Part shown: positions 55,954 to 64,000 of the stretch, one piece after another
Layout: each line of letters starts with the position of its first letter
Position numbering within the stretch: position 1 is the first letter of the stretch
NCBI GenBank assembly: GCA_965217095.1
Contig: OZ244235.1
Span: 2,728,001-2,792,000, forward strand
Length of the DNA: 64,000 nucleotides
From: CAYNZV01 sp965217095
Lineage (GTDB): Bacteria; Latescibacterota; UBA2968; UBA8231
Direction of reading: 5' to 3'
Made by a program: the position numbers and the translations under genes
The notes under the pieces: generated by a model
Databases searched by the model: none
Told to the model about the DNA's origin: nothing
What the model saw: only the letters and a program-made list of their open reading frames with translations

Positions 55954-56307
55954 ATGGCGAAAATTCGGAACACCGGATGTTGGACTGCGGTGTTGTGTAC
56001 AACCGTTGCATTTGCCTCCTGCGGCATGCTCGGCGATGGCGGCGATGATGCACCGGTGGGCGGCCAAATCAGAGCGCAGGCGGAGCAGTTGAAGTCCCAG
56101 GCGGAACAGATGCAGAAAGTGGCGGTTCGGCTGAAAAAAATGGCAGACGAAAAGAAAAAGGAAGCCGATACGATCCAGCGAGAAGCGGACAACCTGCGCA
56201 AGGAAGCAGGCAAGCTCCGCGAACAGGCGGAAGCCGCGCGACAGCAAGCCACCCAACTAAGGAACCAGGCGGGCCAAATGAGCAGGCAGGCTGACAAATT
56301 CAAATAG
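55954..56307 (+). CDS. Small coiled-coil lipoprotein
   Basis: A 117-residue protein with a lipoprotein signal (CWTAVLCTTVAFASC, lipobox AFASC). A Gly/Asp linker is followed by about 80 residues of uninterrupted Gln/Lys/Glu-rich coiled coil in which AEQLKSQAEQMQK-like units recur. This design resembles Lpp- or OprI-like envelope spacers that bridge outer membrane and peptidoglycan, although the C-terminus does not show the Lpp lysine motif clearly (it ends ADKFK). No strong ribosome binding site is visible. Confidence 0.7.
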   Translation: MAKIRNTGCWTAVLCTTVAFASCGMLGDGGDDAPVGGQIRAQAEQLKSQAEQMQKVAVRLKKMADEKKKEADTIQREADNLRKEAGKLREQAEAARQQATQLRNQAGQMSRQADKFK

Positions 56308-56373
56308 AGTCGGCGGACCGTCGCGAATATTTCGCGCCGGTCAGTTCGAGTCGATTTGTGAAAGGCACTCAGA

Positions 56374-58536
56374 ATGACAACAGCAAAACGAGTGGGTTCG
56401 ATCGCAGCTCGGCTGCAAGAGCAACCGTACAAAAAACGGGTTTGCCGAGTCGAGCAGTACCCGTCATTCGCCGGGAGGCCGGAGGACCGGACGCCAGACC
56501 ACATTATTCGGGAGTATGTGGATCTCATTCACGAGGCAGGTGTGGAAGCCCACATATGCCAGTCGACTCACAATCGCGGTACGCCGATGTTCCCGTCCAA
56601 GATGCTGCCGCCCCACCCGGACCACGAAGCTTTCACCCTGCCGAAATTTCTCGAGGCTGCGCATGAGAAGGGTATCGTCGTGCTCTCGTATTATGCCATC
56701 ATGTACAACAAACCGCTGCGTCAGCTGCATCCGGAATGGATGATGGAATTTATCGACTTCGGGCGGCCTGCTCCGGAGAACGAGGGGTGGCCTTGTTTCA
56801 ATTCCCCCCATCGGGATTGGCTGGGAGACTACCTCATCGACATCATGGATCACCTGGATCTGGACGGGTTCTATTTCGACGACACCAATTGGGGATCGCA
56901 CGAGGGCCGGCCCTTCTACCCGAGCTGCATATGCAAGTACTGCGAGGAAATCTTTCGCAAAGACACGGGCTTGAAGATTCCACGCAAAGTCGATTTCGAC
57001 AACCCGGACTTTCGCCATTTCGTCAACTGGCGCTACGAAAGATTATTCGACTTTAACCGACACGTTTTCAAGCGGGTCAAAGAGAAGTACCCGGACATCA
57101 TCCTGGACTATCACTATTACGCCCGTCCCACTACGGATTGGGTCGACGGACATCACCTGAATCCGGTAAATTTTGGCGACGACGGCGAACATTACTTCAT
57201 CGAGACCCACCGAACGGTGCGAGAAACCGGATTCACTGCCAAGGTCGCGCGCTCCATGGGATCTCCGTTCTGCGTGTGGCGAAATCCCGTACAAGAGTTA
57301 CCAGAGTGCACTTCGGCCTACGCGCCGTATCAGGAACCCCACACCCCCTCCATCCATGGTCTTCAGGGCATCATCAACGGCGGGGCCGCAGTGTTTGGAA
57401 GCTTCGGGGGGTCGATCCATCTGCACAAAGAAGCGATGAAGTCCGTCTTTTCCGAGATGAAGAAGCGGGTGGAATTCATGCAGGGTGAAACAGTCAAGTA
57501 CGTTGGCTTACACTATTCGCAGCAGAGCCGTGATTTCCGACCGACCGAGTTGCCGAAAAACATGGCCCTGACGGAGAACTCCTACATCTCCCAGAAGAAC
57601 GTGAACGGCACCTATGAAATTCTGAATCGCTCTCATCATCTGGTGGATATGGTTCTGGACCAACAGTTGAACCTCGCGCATCTGAAGCAGTACCCGGTTC
57701 TCATGTTGACGAACAGCTGCCTCTCTGACGCCCAGTGCGACGAGATTCGCCAATACGTTCGCGGTGGCGGCACGTTGCTTGCGAATCACGAGAGCTCGCT
57801 GCGAGATGAGTTCGGACAAGCGCGCGGCAACTTTGCGCTGGCCGATCTTTTTGGGGTGGATTTTGCCGGACCGATTGGAGACGACACCCCCCATGGCATC
57901 GTCTATGTACCGCACGATGCCGGCTTGAAATCCGCCTTCGAGCACGTCATCTGCTTTGCGGCCTGCGAGTCCGCCGTCAAGGTCAGGGGGGATGCCAATA
58001 CCGAGGTTCTCTGCACGCGCTCCAACCTTGGCACCGAGCTTCCCTTGGGCGATTTCGACGCCAACTCCGAATACGACTCCGGCGAGCCGGCCGTTACGAC
58101 GAACCGGGTCGGCGAGGGACAGGTGATATACATCAACAGTGATGTGGGAGACGGATACATGCACAACCCATTTCCGCTCCTTCAGCGTTTTGTTTCGCTG
58201 CTGGTGCAACGCGCCGAAGCCCCCGTCGAGGTGACCGCCCCCGAGGCGATCGAGGTGACCGCCGCTCTGCGAGGCCCAAAGGAGCTGATGGTGCATTTAC
58301 TGAACGACCCGACACCGCTCGTGCCCATGCATATGACGGAGAAGCACGAGGGCATGAATACCCACCTCTATTTGAGGGAGCTGAATCCGATTTACAACGT
58401 CGAGGTGCGCTTCAACGGATTTGAGGTCGAGTCGGCTCGCCTTCCCCTCTCAGGTCTCGATCTGGAGGTTAAGGGATCCATCGTGGTGGTACCCAAGGTC
58501 GAATTGCACGAGGTGGTACTCGCCCAGCTCTCCTAA
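56374..58536 (+). CDS. GHL6-like glycoside hydrolase with GH42-type trimerisation domain
   Basis: A 720-residue protein. The N-terminal TIM-barrel (EAGVEAHICQSTHNRGTPMF, LDGFYFDDTNWGSHEGRPFY) resembles 'hypothetical glycosyl hydrolase 6' proteins. The FYFDDTN strand end carries likely catalytic acids. The middle part (VLMLTNSCLSDAQCDEIRQY, VRGGGTLLANHE) is the glutamine-amidotransferase-like fold of the GH42 trimerisation domain, and a beta-sandwich closes the protein. No signal peptide is seen. Substrates of this group are not established. It heads a plus-strand pair with the damaged dioxygenase gene 21 bases downstream. Confidence 0.75.
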   Translation: MTTAKRVGSIAARLQEQPYKKRVCRVEQYPSFAGRPEDRTPDHIIREYVDLIHEAGVEAHICQSTHNRGTPMFPSKMLPPHPDHEAFTLPKFLEAAHEKGIVVLSYYAIMYNKPLRQLHPEWMMEFIDFGRPAPENEGWPCFNSPHRDWLGDYLIDIMDHLDLDGFYFDDTNWGSHEGRPFYPSCICKYCEEIFRKDTGLKIPRKVDFDNPDFRHFVNWRYERLFDFNRHVFKRVKEKYPDIILDYHYYARPTTDWVDGHHLNPVNFGDDGEHYFIETHRTVRETGFTAKVARSMGSPFCVWRNPVQELPECTSAYAPYQEPHTPSIHGLQGIINGGAAVFGSFGGSIHLHKEAMKSVFSEMKKRVEFMQGETVKYVGLHYSQQSRDFRPTELPKNMALTENSYISQKNVNGTYEILNRSHHLVDMVLDQQLNLAHLKQYPVLMLTNSCLSDAQCDEIRQYVRGGGTLLANHESSLRDEFGQARGNFALADLFGVDFAGPIGDDTPHGIVYVPHDAGLKSAFEHVICFAACESAVKVRGDANTEVLCTRSNLGTELPLGDFDANSEYDSGEPAVTTNRVGEGQVIYINSDVGDGYMHNPFPLLQRFVSLLVQRAEAPVEVTAPEAIEVTAALRGPKELMVHLLNDPTPLVPMHMTEKHEGMNTHLYLRELNPIYNVEVRFNGFEVESARLPLSGLDLEVKGSIVVVPKVELHEVVLAQLS

Positions 58537-58557
58537 GGGACTGGACCCTGGTGGACC

Positions 58558-59524
58558 ATGCTTACCGATGATCAAGTAGGTTTCTTCAAGGCATACGGGT
58601 TCCTCGTATTTAGAAACTTGCTGACGGAACGGGAGATGGCGCAGATTGGCAACGAGGCCGAGAGCGCTGCAACCAAGATCTACGGCGATCAGCCGACTCG
58701 ACACCTTTCAGCGCTTCCCTGCTGGAAGATCCTCGATTTTATGCCATCGCTACTGAGGTTTTTGACGAATCGCTCGTCGGCGTCAACACGGACATGCTCT
58801 TCTGGCAGGGAGATACCGGGTGGCATCGCGACCTGGACGTTCCCGGCAACACCGGTCTGAAGATCATCTATTATCTGGATCCGTTGCAGGCGGAGAACGG
58901 CGCCCTCCGCGTCGTGCCAGGGTAAATGGGTACCGCTCTTGGGCGACTCGACACCCATATCGATTTTAACCCCACGAAACACCGGGTGGCAGGTGGACGT
59001 TCCCGGCAACACCGGTCTGAAGATCATCTATTATCTGGATCCGTTGCAGGCGGAGAACGGCGCCCTCCGCGTCGTGCCAGGCAGCCATATCGAACCCCAC
59101 GAAACACAGGTGCCCGAGGTCGAGCCACTGATTCTGGCCCCATGCGATACAGCTTATCAGGAGAAGGTCCGCGGACTGACGGTAAACCCGGGCGATAAGA
59201 TGCATCCCAGCGTGGTTGTGGAAACCGCACCAGGGGACGTCATCGCCTTCGAGATGCCGCTTTTGCACTCGAGCTTTGGCGGCGCTTCAGGCCGGCAGGC
59301 TCGGGGCCACGGTATACTGGTACCCCTCTCCTACCGAGGCGCAAGCGGAAGCTCGCCGCCAGGAGGTCCGCGCCATACGCAGCAACCACAAGAGGATGTT
59401 CGAGTTTCCGTTGGATGAGCCGTACTGCCATCCGGATTGGATCGCCGGCGCCAACGGGAATCCGGTCCGTTCTCGTTGGGTGGAATATCTCAAGGAGCTG
59501 GAGTGGATCCCCACCACGGGGTGA
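58558..59524 (+). pseudogene. Phytanoyl-CoA-dioxygenase-like protein, broken by two frameshifts and a tandem duplication
   Basis: The intended product begins MLTDDQVGFFKAYGFLVFRN, typical of the PhyH Fe(II)/2-oxoglutarate oxygenase family. A base missing near 58717-58719 shifts the frame; corrected it reads LPLLEDPRFYAIATEVFDES and TGWHRDLDVPG, where HxD is the iron-binding pair. An 88-bp exact repeat and an in-frame TAA at 58922 interrupt it; the second repeat unit has GWQVDVPG instead of the HxD. The distal His region LLHSSFGG is followed by another one-base shift at 59303-59306, after which ATVYWYPSPTEAQ and the C-terminus (LEWIPTTG) follow. Confidence 0.7.
58815..59107 (+). repeat. Imperfect tandem duplication with an 88-bp exact repeat
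   Basis: Positions 58834-58921 and 58994-59081 are identical (offset 160). Flanking segments are also similar (ACCGGGTGGCA at 58815 and 58981, CCCCACGAAACA at 58969 and 59095), so a larger imperfect unit was duplicated. It lies inside the dioxygenase-like gene. True duplication or assembly artefact cannot be told apart here. Confidence 0.85.
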
Positions 59525-59555
59525 GGGTCACTCAGCAGACGTCATCGATCGAGGT

Positions 59556-60506
59556 TCAGGTGGTTTTGATGAGCTTTTGCATCGAGCGCAGCTCCCGCGG
59601 AGGCTCCATCGACCTGCCGTACTCGCTCCAGGCAACCTCGGCAACGTAAATGTCGCCTCTGGAGTCGACCGCGATTCCATGGGGTGCGTAGAAGCGACCC
59701 GGTTCATCCCCGTAGGACTCGTCGCTCAACCGGGCTTTCACCGTGCCTGTGCCATCCAGCACCGTCACTCTTGGACCCAGCTTCGTGCCCGTGGAGTTCG
59801 GCTTTATGCCGGCGAAGTACTCACCCACGTAGAATAGCGGGTCTGGACCTTCTCCCATACAGATACATGCCGCCCTGGACGAGTTGATCCACTGGGCTTC
59901 GTAGTTCCCATTGCGGTCGAACACCTGGATACGGTGATTTTCGCGGTCGGCGACATAGACCCATCCCTCGGCATCGACGACGATGTCGTGCACCACATTG
60001 AGATATCCCGGATCGGTACCCGACTCTCCCCAAGAGAGGATATACCTGCCGTCAGGGGAAAATTTGTGAACTCGTGCGTTGCTGTAGCCGTCGGCGACGT
60101 AGATGTCGCCATTGCGCGGATCGATGCCTACCTGGCATGGCCGATTGAACGGTTCGCCGCTCATCAAGCCGGACGGGTGTTTTGCTTTCAGATCGAGCAG
60201 CAGCTCCCCTTCGGGGGTGTGTTTGGTGATCTTGTGCGCCCCGACGTCGATACAATACACGGATCCGTCGGGACCGATATGCACGCCATGAGGCACATCG
60301 AACATGCCCTCGCCCCAGCTATCGACAATTTCGCCGGCGGAGTCGAAGATGATCATCGGCACGGTACCGCGGTTGAAAACGTACACCCGGTCATCGCTGT
60401 CGACAGCGACCGATGTGGCTTCACGGTAGGTCCATTCCTCGGGGATGTTCCCCCAGTCGGTGCCCGATAACTCGTACTGAAAGTCTCCCGTACCCAGCGT
60501 AACCAT
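59556..60506 (-). CDS. NHL-repeat six-bladed beta-propeller protein
   Basis: A 316-residue protein with repeated blades (VAVDSDDRVYVFNRGTVPMI, HIGPDGSVYCIDVGAHKITK, VGIDPRNGDIYVADGYSNAR, DIVVDAEGWVYVADRENHRI), typical of NHL/SMP-30-like propellers. No signal peptide is seen. A ligand-binding or lactonase-like role is possible but not shown by recognisable catalytic residues. AACGGAGGAAAG provides a strong ribosome binding site. It lies 13 bases after the amidase gene on the same strand. Confidence 0.8.
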   Translation of the reverse strand: MVTLGTGDFQYELSGTDWGNIPEEWTYREATSVAVDSDDRVYVFNRGTVPMIIFDSAGEIVDSWGEGMFDVPHGVHIGPDGSVYCIDVGAHKITKHTPEGELLLDLKAKHPSGLMSGEPFNRPCQVGIDPRNGDIYVADGYSNARVHKFSPDGRYILSWGESGTDPGYLNVVHDIVVDAEGWVYVADRENHRIQVFDRNGNYEAQWINSSRAACICMGEGPDPLFYVGEYFAGIKPNSTGTKLGPRVTVLDGTGTVKARLSDESYGDEPGRFYAPHGIAVDSRGDIYVAEVAWSEYGRSMEPPRELRSMQKLIKTT

Positions 60507-60519
60507 CTTTCCTCCGTTT

Positions 60520-61935
60520 CTAATTTGACGCAGAATCCGGCTTCTGCTGATCCCAGGGAGCAGCCTGCTCGAAAGCGGCAGCGGCGCGCAGCACGATTTC
60601 GTCTTCGCGCCACCGACCCACGATCTGGAGCCCCACCGGTAACCCGTCCCGGTCGAATCCCACGGGAACCGTGGCGGCGGGCTGCCCAGTTATGTTAAAG
60701 GGATACGTAAACTTGGTCCATCCAAGATAACTCGTGGGATCCCCGTTCAAGGTCGGCGGGTAGTCCGCCCCCGCTTCGAAGGCGGTGATGGGAAGGGTTG
60801 GTGTGAGCACGACATGGAACATCTCCATGATGGCACGCCAACCATCGTAATAGCCATTGCGACGCTGGAAAGCCGACGCAAGCTGAGGTGCCGAGTAGGA
60901 AGCCCCTTCCTCGATCACCTCGAGCAAACCAGGATCGAGCTGGGTGCGCACATCATCCAGATCCTTGAGATGAACGCCGGCAAAAGCCGATGCCCAGATT
61001 ACAGAAAGTATCTCGTCGTACGGATCCTCGAGTCCCGGGTCGAACGCTTCGACGGAGCAACCCAACTCTTCGAAACGCTGCACCGCGCGGCTGCAGAGGT
61101 TCTCCACGTCCGGCGCAACCGGCACATACCCCAAGTCGAGAGACCAGCCGACTTTCAAACCTTCGATCCCGCCCTCCGCTGCGTTGGCGAAGTCGATCTC
61201 GTTGGTGAGGGTGGTACGGTCTCTGGGATCGGGTCCTGCCAAAACCGTCATCATCAACGCCGCATCCCCGACCGTACGCGTAATCGGGCCCATATGAGAC
61301 AGCACTTCGACGGCGCTGGGTGGATACTGAGGTACTCGGCCCCAGGAGGGTTTGAATCCGAAGGCGCCGCTGAAACCCGCGGGAATGCGGATCGACCCGG
61401 CGCCGTCGGACCCCTGTGCCAGGGGCCCCATACCGGTCACCACCGCTGCGGCGGCACCACCGCTGGAACCACCGGCAGTGCGACCCGTTTTCCAGGGATT
61501 GTGAGTAGGCCCCGAAACCCGATTGCCCGAGTCCCCCTTCCAACCCGCAGCCGGGGTATTGGTTTTACCCAGGAGCACACCGCCCGCTTCCTTTAGACGC
61601 TCCGCGACAGGAGCATCTTCTTCGGGTATCCAATCCTTGTACAGCAGGGAACCCCGAGTGGTGCGAATACCTTTGGTCGGGGTGAGATCCTTCAGGGAGT
61701 ATGGAATACCGGCCAGCGGCGGTGCGGCATGGTCGCCGCGGTAAAGAGCTTCCGCGGCGCGCGCCTGATCCAACGCCAGGTCGGCCGTCACGGTCACGAA
61801 AGCGTTAATATGCGGATCGACCCGATCGATTTGCTGTAACGTTGCCTTCGCGACCTCGACCGGCGATAGATCTCCGCGTTCAAAGAGGCGGCGAAGCTCC
61901 ACTGCTGAGATATACTCCAGACCCAACTGCTTCAC
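60520..61935 (-). CDS. Amidase-signature enzyme
   Basis: A 471-residue amidase of the amidase-signature family. The Ser-cisSer-Lys triad is visible as Lys in YSLKDLTP, Ser in GGSSGGAAAA and the nucleophile Ser in GSDGAGSIRIPA. Such enzymes hydrolyse amides; GatA-like, indoleacetamide and other subfamilies exist and I cannot choose. The GTG start right after the stop of the cyclase gene was preferred over an earlier ATG inside that gene, since conservation begins at QLGLEYISAVELR. Confidence 0.92.
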   Translation of the reverse strand: MKQLGLEYISAVELRRLFERGDLSPVEVAKATLQQIDRVDPHINAFVTVTADLALDQARAAEALYRGDHAAPPLAGIPYSLKDLTPTKGIRTTRGSLLYKDWIPEEDAPVAERLKEAGGVLLGKTNTPAAGWKGDSGNRVSGPTHNPWKTGRTAGGSSGGAAAAVVTGMGPLAQGSDGAGSIRIPAGFSGAFGFKPSWGRVPQYPPSAVEVLSHMGPITRTVGDAALMMTVLAGPDPRDRTTLTNEIDFANAAEGGIEGLKVGWSLDLGYVPVAPDVENLCSRAVQRFEELGCSVEAFDPGLEDPYDEILSVIWASAFAGVHLKDLDDVRTQLDPGLLEVIEEGASYSAPQLASAFQRRNGYYDGWRAIMEMFHVVLTPTLPITAFEAGADYPPTLNGDPTSYLGWTKFTYPFNITGQPAATVPVGFDRDGLPVGLQIVGRWREDEIVLRAAAAFEQAAPWDQQKPDSASN

Positions 61936-61936
61936 C

Positions 61937-62455
61937 TCATGGGATGATTGCAACAGCGCGCACTGGGGACCCGTCGCCACCCTCGATGGGCAGCGGTAGA
62001 CCATAGAACGTGAATTCGATCCCTTCTGGCAACTGATCCAGATTGACCAGATCGGTATAGGTCAGTATCTGCCGATCCAGTAACGAGCGCTCCAACTCCG
62101 CTGGAAGATCGCCGGCAACGAAGGGAGGGACTGCCTCGGCAATACGGTCGGAGTCCTCCGCTGCCGGTGCTTCGACGAATATCAAGCCCACTCTCGGTGG
62201 CAACAGCTGATGTGGTCGCACTGCTTGTGCCGGCCCGAAAAATCGCTCCAGGGGGATATCGTCGAGGGCACGTCCATCCGGATGCATGTGGGCGAAGGCA
62301 TCGACGTGGGTACCGGTATGAGATCCCAGGGAAATTCGGCGCACCAGTCCGTTCTCGGATTCTGCAGCTCCAAGGGTCTGGATTTTGACCTCAGGATCCC
62401 CGGGGAAAACAGGCATGCCCTCATAGATGGGACGGGACAGATCGATGATTTTCAT
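61937..62455 (-). CDS. Cyclase/kynurenine-formamidase-like metal hydrolase
   Basis: A 172-residue protein of the Cyclase (PF04199) family. It has the metal-binding motif HTGTHVDAFAHM and the typical N-terminus IIDLSRPIYEGMPVFPGDPE. The start at 62455 is chosen because the family begins there; the longer frame adds an unlikely basic N-terminus. Members hydrolyse N-formylkynurenine or cyclic amides and imides. Being coupled to an amidase suggests a shared role in degrading a cyclic amide or related compound, which is inference. The family is usually around 200-220 residues, so this is short. Confidence 0.82.
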   Translation of the reverse strand: MKIIDLSRPIYEGMPVFPGDPEVKIQTLGAAESENGLVRRISLGSHTGTHVDAFAHMHPDGRALDDIPLERFFGPAQAVRPHQLLPPRVGLIFVEAPAAEDSDRIAEAVPPFVAGDLPAELERSLLDRQILTYTDLVNLDQLPEGIEFTFYGLPLPIEGGDGSPVRAVAIIP

Positions 62456-62670
62456 CCTACGGGTCCAGGAAACCGTCGCTTCAACCGCCCTTGCAACAGG
62501 TCGGTATCGAACGATCTGGTGAAATCGCATGCGACGAATTTTCGTGTTAATATCGAATGAGCCGGCCACATCGTAAATAGGCGTACCGCTGCCGGCGGTG
62601 CGATTGACCGCGAGCGTCAATTGCATAGCTTCCGATCTTTCGAATTAGCCCATTCAAATAGGAGGAATAT

Positions 62671-63426
62671 ATGACTGCTAACAGTGGGGGAATTACACCC
62701 CACGTGGGACCCGTTTCCCAGGCTAGGGCTCACGGCAGAGGACCTGGCATCTGGCTGGCCGGTGATCCCGAAGAGCTCAAACCATGGATGCCGTTTTCGA
62801 CCGGAATCGTAACCAACACGGTAGTGCAGAATGATCTGGTGAAGAAATACGGCCCGCTCACCGAACTGATCAAGCGCTACCTCGACATCACAGATAAGCC
62901 TGTCGTCGTGGAAATCGATGGCCACACGACCGAGGAGCTGCTGGAGGTTGGGCGGGTTTTTACCGACATGTCAAAGCAGATAATTCTCAAGATCCCGTGT
63001 ACGGTTCATAGCCTAGCGGCCTTCAGGGCGTTAGAGGCGGAAGGGGTGGAAACCTATTGCACAACCGTTTTCTCGCTTCCTCAGGCCGCTGCCGTGGCGC
63101 AGGCGGGTGTCAGGCATGTTCTGCCATTTTGCGAGCCGGTCAAAGCCGCCGGCGGCGACCCGACCAAGCTGGTTCGGGAATGCGCCCAGATGTTCGCCGG
63201 ATGGGAGAATCGCCCGTACATCACCGCGGCGTTGATACGCTCGGTGGACACCGCCCATGCCGCTCTGCGCGATGGCGCCGACGGGATCATCATCTTTTGG
63301 ACGGTTTTGCAGGACATGATGCAACACACGCTCACCGATCAATGGAACCAGACCTTCATGGATCAGTGGGTGCAAATGCACGAGGACGGAAAGTTGAACG
63401 ATCTGCCGGTGAAGCTTTCGCATTGA
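62671..63426 (+). CDS. Transaldolase/fructose-6-phosphate-aldolase-family protein
   Basis: A 251-residue class I aldolase. The Schiff-base Lys is in IILKIPCT. Barrel motifs include PVVVEIDGHTTEELL, VETYCTTVFSLPQAAAVAQA and HVLPFCEPVKAA. It resembles TalC-type small transaldolases, which cleave or transfer dihydroxyacetone units. A strong ribosome binding site (TAGGAGGAATAT) precedes the ATG. It is divergent from the cyclase/amidase/NHL operon and runs into a small secreted protein two bases later. Confidence 0.85.
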   Translation: MTANSGGITPHVGPVSQARAHGRGPGIWLAGDPEELKPWMPFSTGIVTNTVVQNDLVKKYGPLTELIKRYLDITDKPVVVEIDGHTTEELLEVGRVFTDMSKQIILKIPCTVHSLAAFRALEAEGVETYCTTVFSLPQAAAVAQAGVRHVLPFCEPVKAAGGDPTKLVRECAQMFAGWENRPYITAALIRSVDTAHAALRDGADGIIIFWTVLQDMMQHTLTDQWNQTFMDQWVQMHEDGKLNDLPVKLSH

Positions 63427-63428
63427 AG

Positions 63429-63884
63429 ATGCAGAACCTGGCCACGACGCGGATGATGGGATCCGTGTGGATTTCGATCCTCCTTCTGAGTGTTGTGGGA
63501 CTCCACGCCGGCGAAGGGGTCGGGCTGAGCAATCTCTTCTCCCTGGACCTGCGTCCTGTTGCCACCTCGGTCGCAGAAACCGCAGAGTTCGCCGTTACCC
63601 GGGGGTCACGTTTGTCGAAACCCTATCCCAACCCGTTCAACAGTTCGGCTACCCTCAGTTACCAGATTTTCGCGGGCTTCGAGCGCCGCGTGGAGATCTC
63701 TATCTTTGGCGTGGATGGGCAACGCGTGCGACGATTGCACTCAGGCGGCCTGAGCACCGGCATCCACGAGATTCACTGGGACGGCCGAAGTGACGCCGGA
63801 CGAAGCGCTGGTTCGGGGGTCTATTTCGCCGTGATCACTTCGCTGGCAGGTGTCGAAACACGCAAGCTCGTGTTTCTACGATAA
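63429..63884 (+). CDS. Small secreted protein with YPNPFN/FlgD-like sorting domain
   Basis: A 151-residue protein with a signal peptide (MMGSVWISILLLSVVGLHAG, from the ATG at 63429). The C-terminal 85 residues are the FlgD-Ig-like fold: KPYPNPFNSSATLSYQI, ISIFGVDGQRVRRL, HWDGRSDAGRSAGSGVYFAV and a basic end. This domain is usually the tail of large secreted proteins in FCB bacteria and KSB1-like groups. Here almost nothing precedes it, so it is a near-bare domain. It may be translationally coupled to the aldolase gene. Confidence 0.75.
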   Translation: MQNLATTRMMGSVWISILLLSVVGLHAGEGVGLSNLFSLDLRPVATSVAETAEFAVTRGSRLSKPYPNPFNSSATLSYQIFAGFERRVEISIFGVDGQRVRRLHSGGLSTGIHEIHWDGRSDAGRSAGSGVYFAVITSLAGVETRKLVFLR

Positions 63885-63922
63885 CACTTGACCTTCATTA
63901 AACCGATTTCCAGACAACATAT

Positions 63923-64000
63923 ATGACGTTTGCTCAGAACCTGTTCGCGGTCGGGGGCGCCGTGTTGGCCATCGCTCAAGTCGCAAACGCAGATCCTCTG
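63923..64000 (+). CDS. Partial exported protein (N-terminus only)
   Basis: A frame opens with an ATG at 63923 and runs off the end of the window. It begins MTFAQNLFAVGGAVLAIAQV and ANADPL, which is a plausible signal peptide. No further annotation is possible. Confidence 0.4.
   Translation, partial: MTFAQNLFAVGGAVLAIAQVANADPL

Noticed and set aside
1..64000. CRISPR arrays, rRNA and tRNA genes
   Set aside because: I looked through the intergenic stretches and saw no regularly spaced repeats, cloverleaf-like segments or rRNA signatures; very divergent RNA genes could still be missed by eye.

Overview
The window looks like a chromosomal segment of an uncultivated Gram-negative bacterium of the FCB superphylum, most like candidate phylum Latescibacterota. 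This is an inference from gene content. The evidence is secreted proteins with FlgD-like/YPNPFN C-terminal domains, a DUF6785-type membrane protein, a family of large outer-membrane proteins with calcium-type Asp/Asn loops, a bacterial glycerol-1-phosphate dehydrogenase, and many carbohydrate- and sulfate-ester-degrading enzymes. I see no rRNA, tRNA or CRISPR array.

Region 1 (about 0.4-19.9 kb) is a catabolic island. It holds two beta-propeller glycosidase-like proteins, a DUF6785 membrane protein paired with a large outer-membrane protein, a DapA-family aldolase/lyase, a type I sulfatase, a GH95-like glycosidase, a TIM-barrel glycosidase-like protein, a D-2-hydroxyacid dehydrogenase, an FAD oxidoreductase and a double-domain esterase. 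Together they suggest uptake and breakdown of an esterified or sulfated glycan.

Region 2 (20.0-42.1 kb) is the most striking part. A 19-kb run of nine tightly packed minus-strand genes encodes three paralogous outer-membrane proteins, an AgmX/PglI-type lipoprotein, an anchored DUF4159 protein, a 1085-residue TPR protein, two discoidin/FlgD-like secreted proteins and a small exported protein. It faces, across a 385-bp promoter region, a plus-strand ExbB-ExbD-ExbD operon that ends in a strong terminator, followed by a cohesin-like exported protein and a YjfB-like protein. The set resembles a proton-motive-force-driven, envelope-spanning machine. Its parts list partly matches the Myxococcus Agl/Glt gliding apparatus but the outer-membrane parts are different.

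Region 3 (42.2-56.3 kb) is regulatory and accessory: glycerol-1-phosphate dehydrogenase, a sensor kinase cut by a young IS1595-type element, a sulfurtransferase/pentapeptide/small-membrane-protein operon, a truncated methyltransferase, a receiver protein, a FapA-like protein, an NtrC-type two-component operon that also carries an FGE-like protein lacking the catalytic cysteines, an HTH-receiver fusion and a coiled-coil lipoprotein.

Region 4 (56.4-64.0 kb) is a second catabolic cluster: a GHL6-like glycosidase, a broken phytanoyl-CoA-dioxygenase-like gene containing a tandem duplication, an NHL-repeat propeller, an amidase, a cyclase/kynurenine-formamidase-like protein, a transaldolase-like aldolase and a YPNPFN-tailed secreted protein.

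Seven single-base frameshifts sit in or next to short homopolymers or base doublets (near 6331, 10261, 12705, 44954, 48212, 58717 and 59303). Several of these genes are probably intact in the organism and broken only in this consensus, so frameshift calls here should be treated with care.
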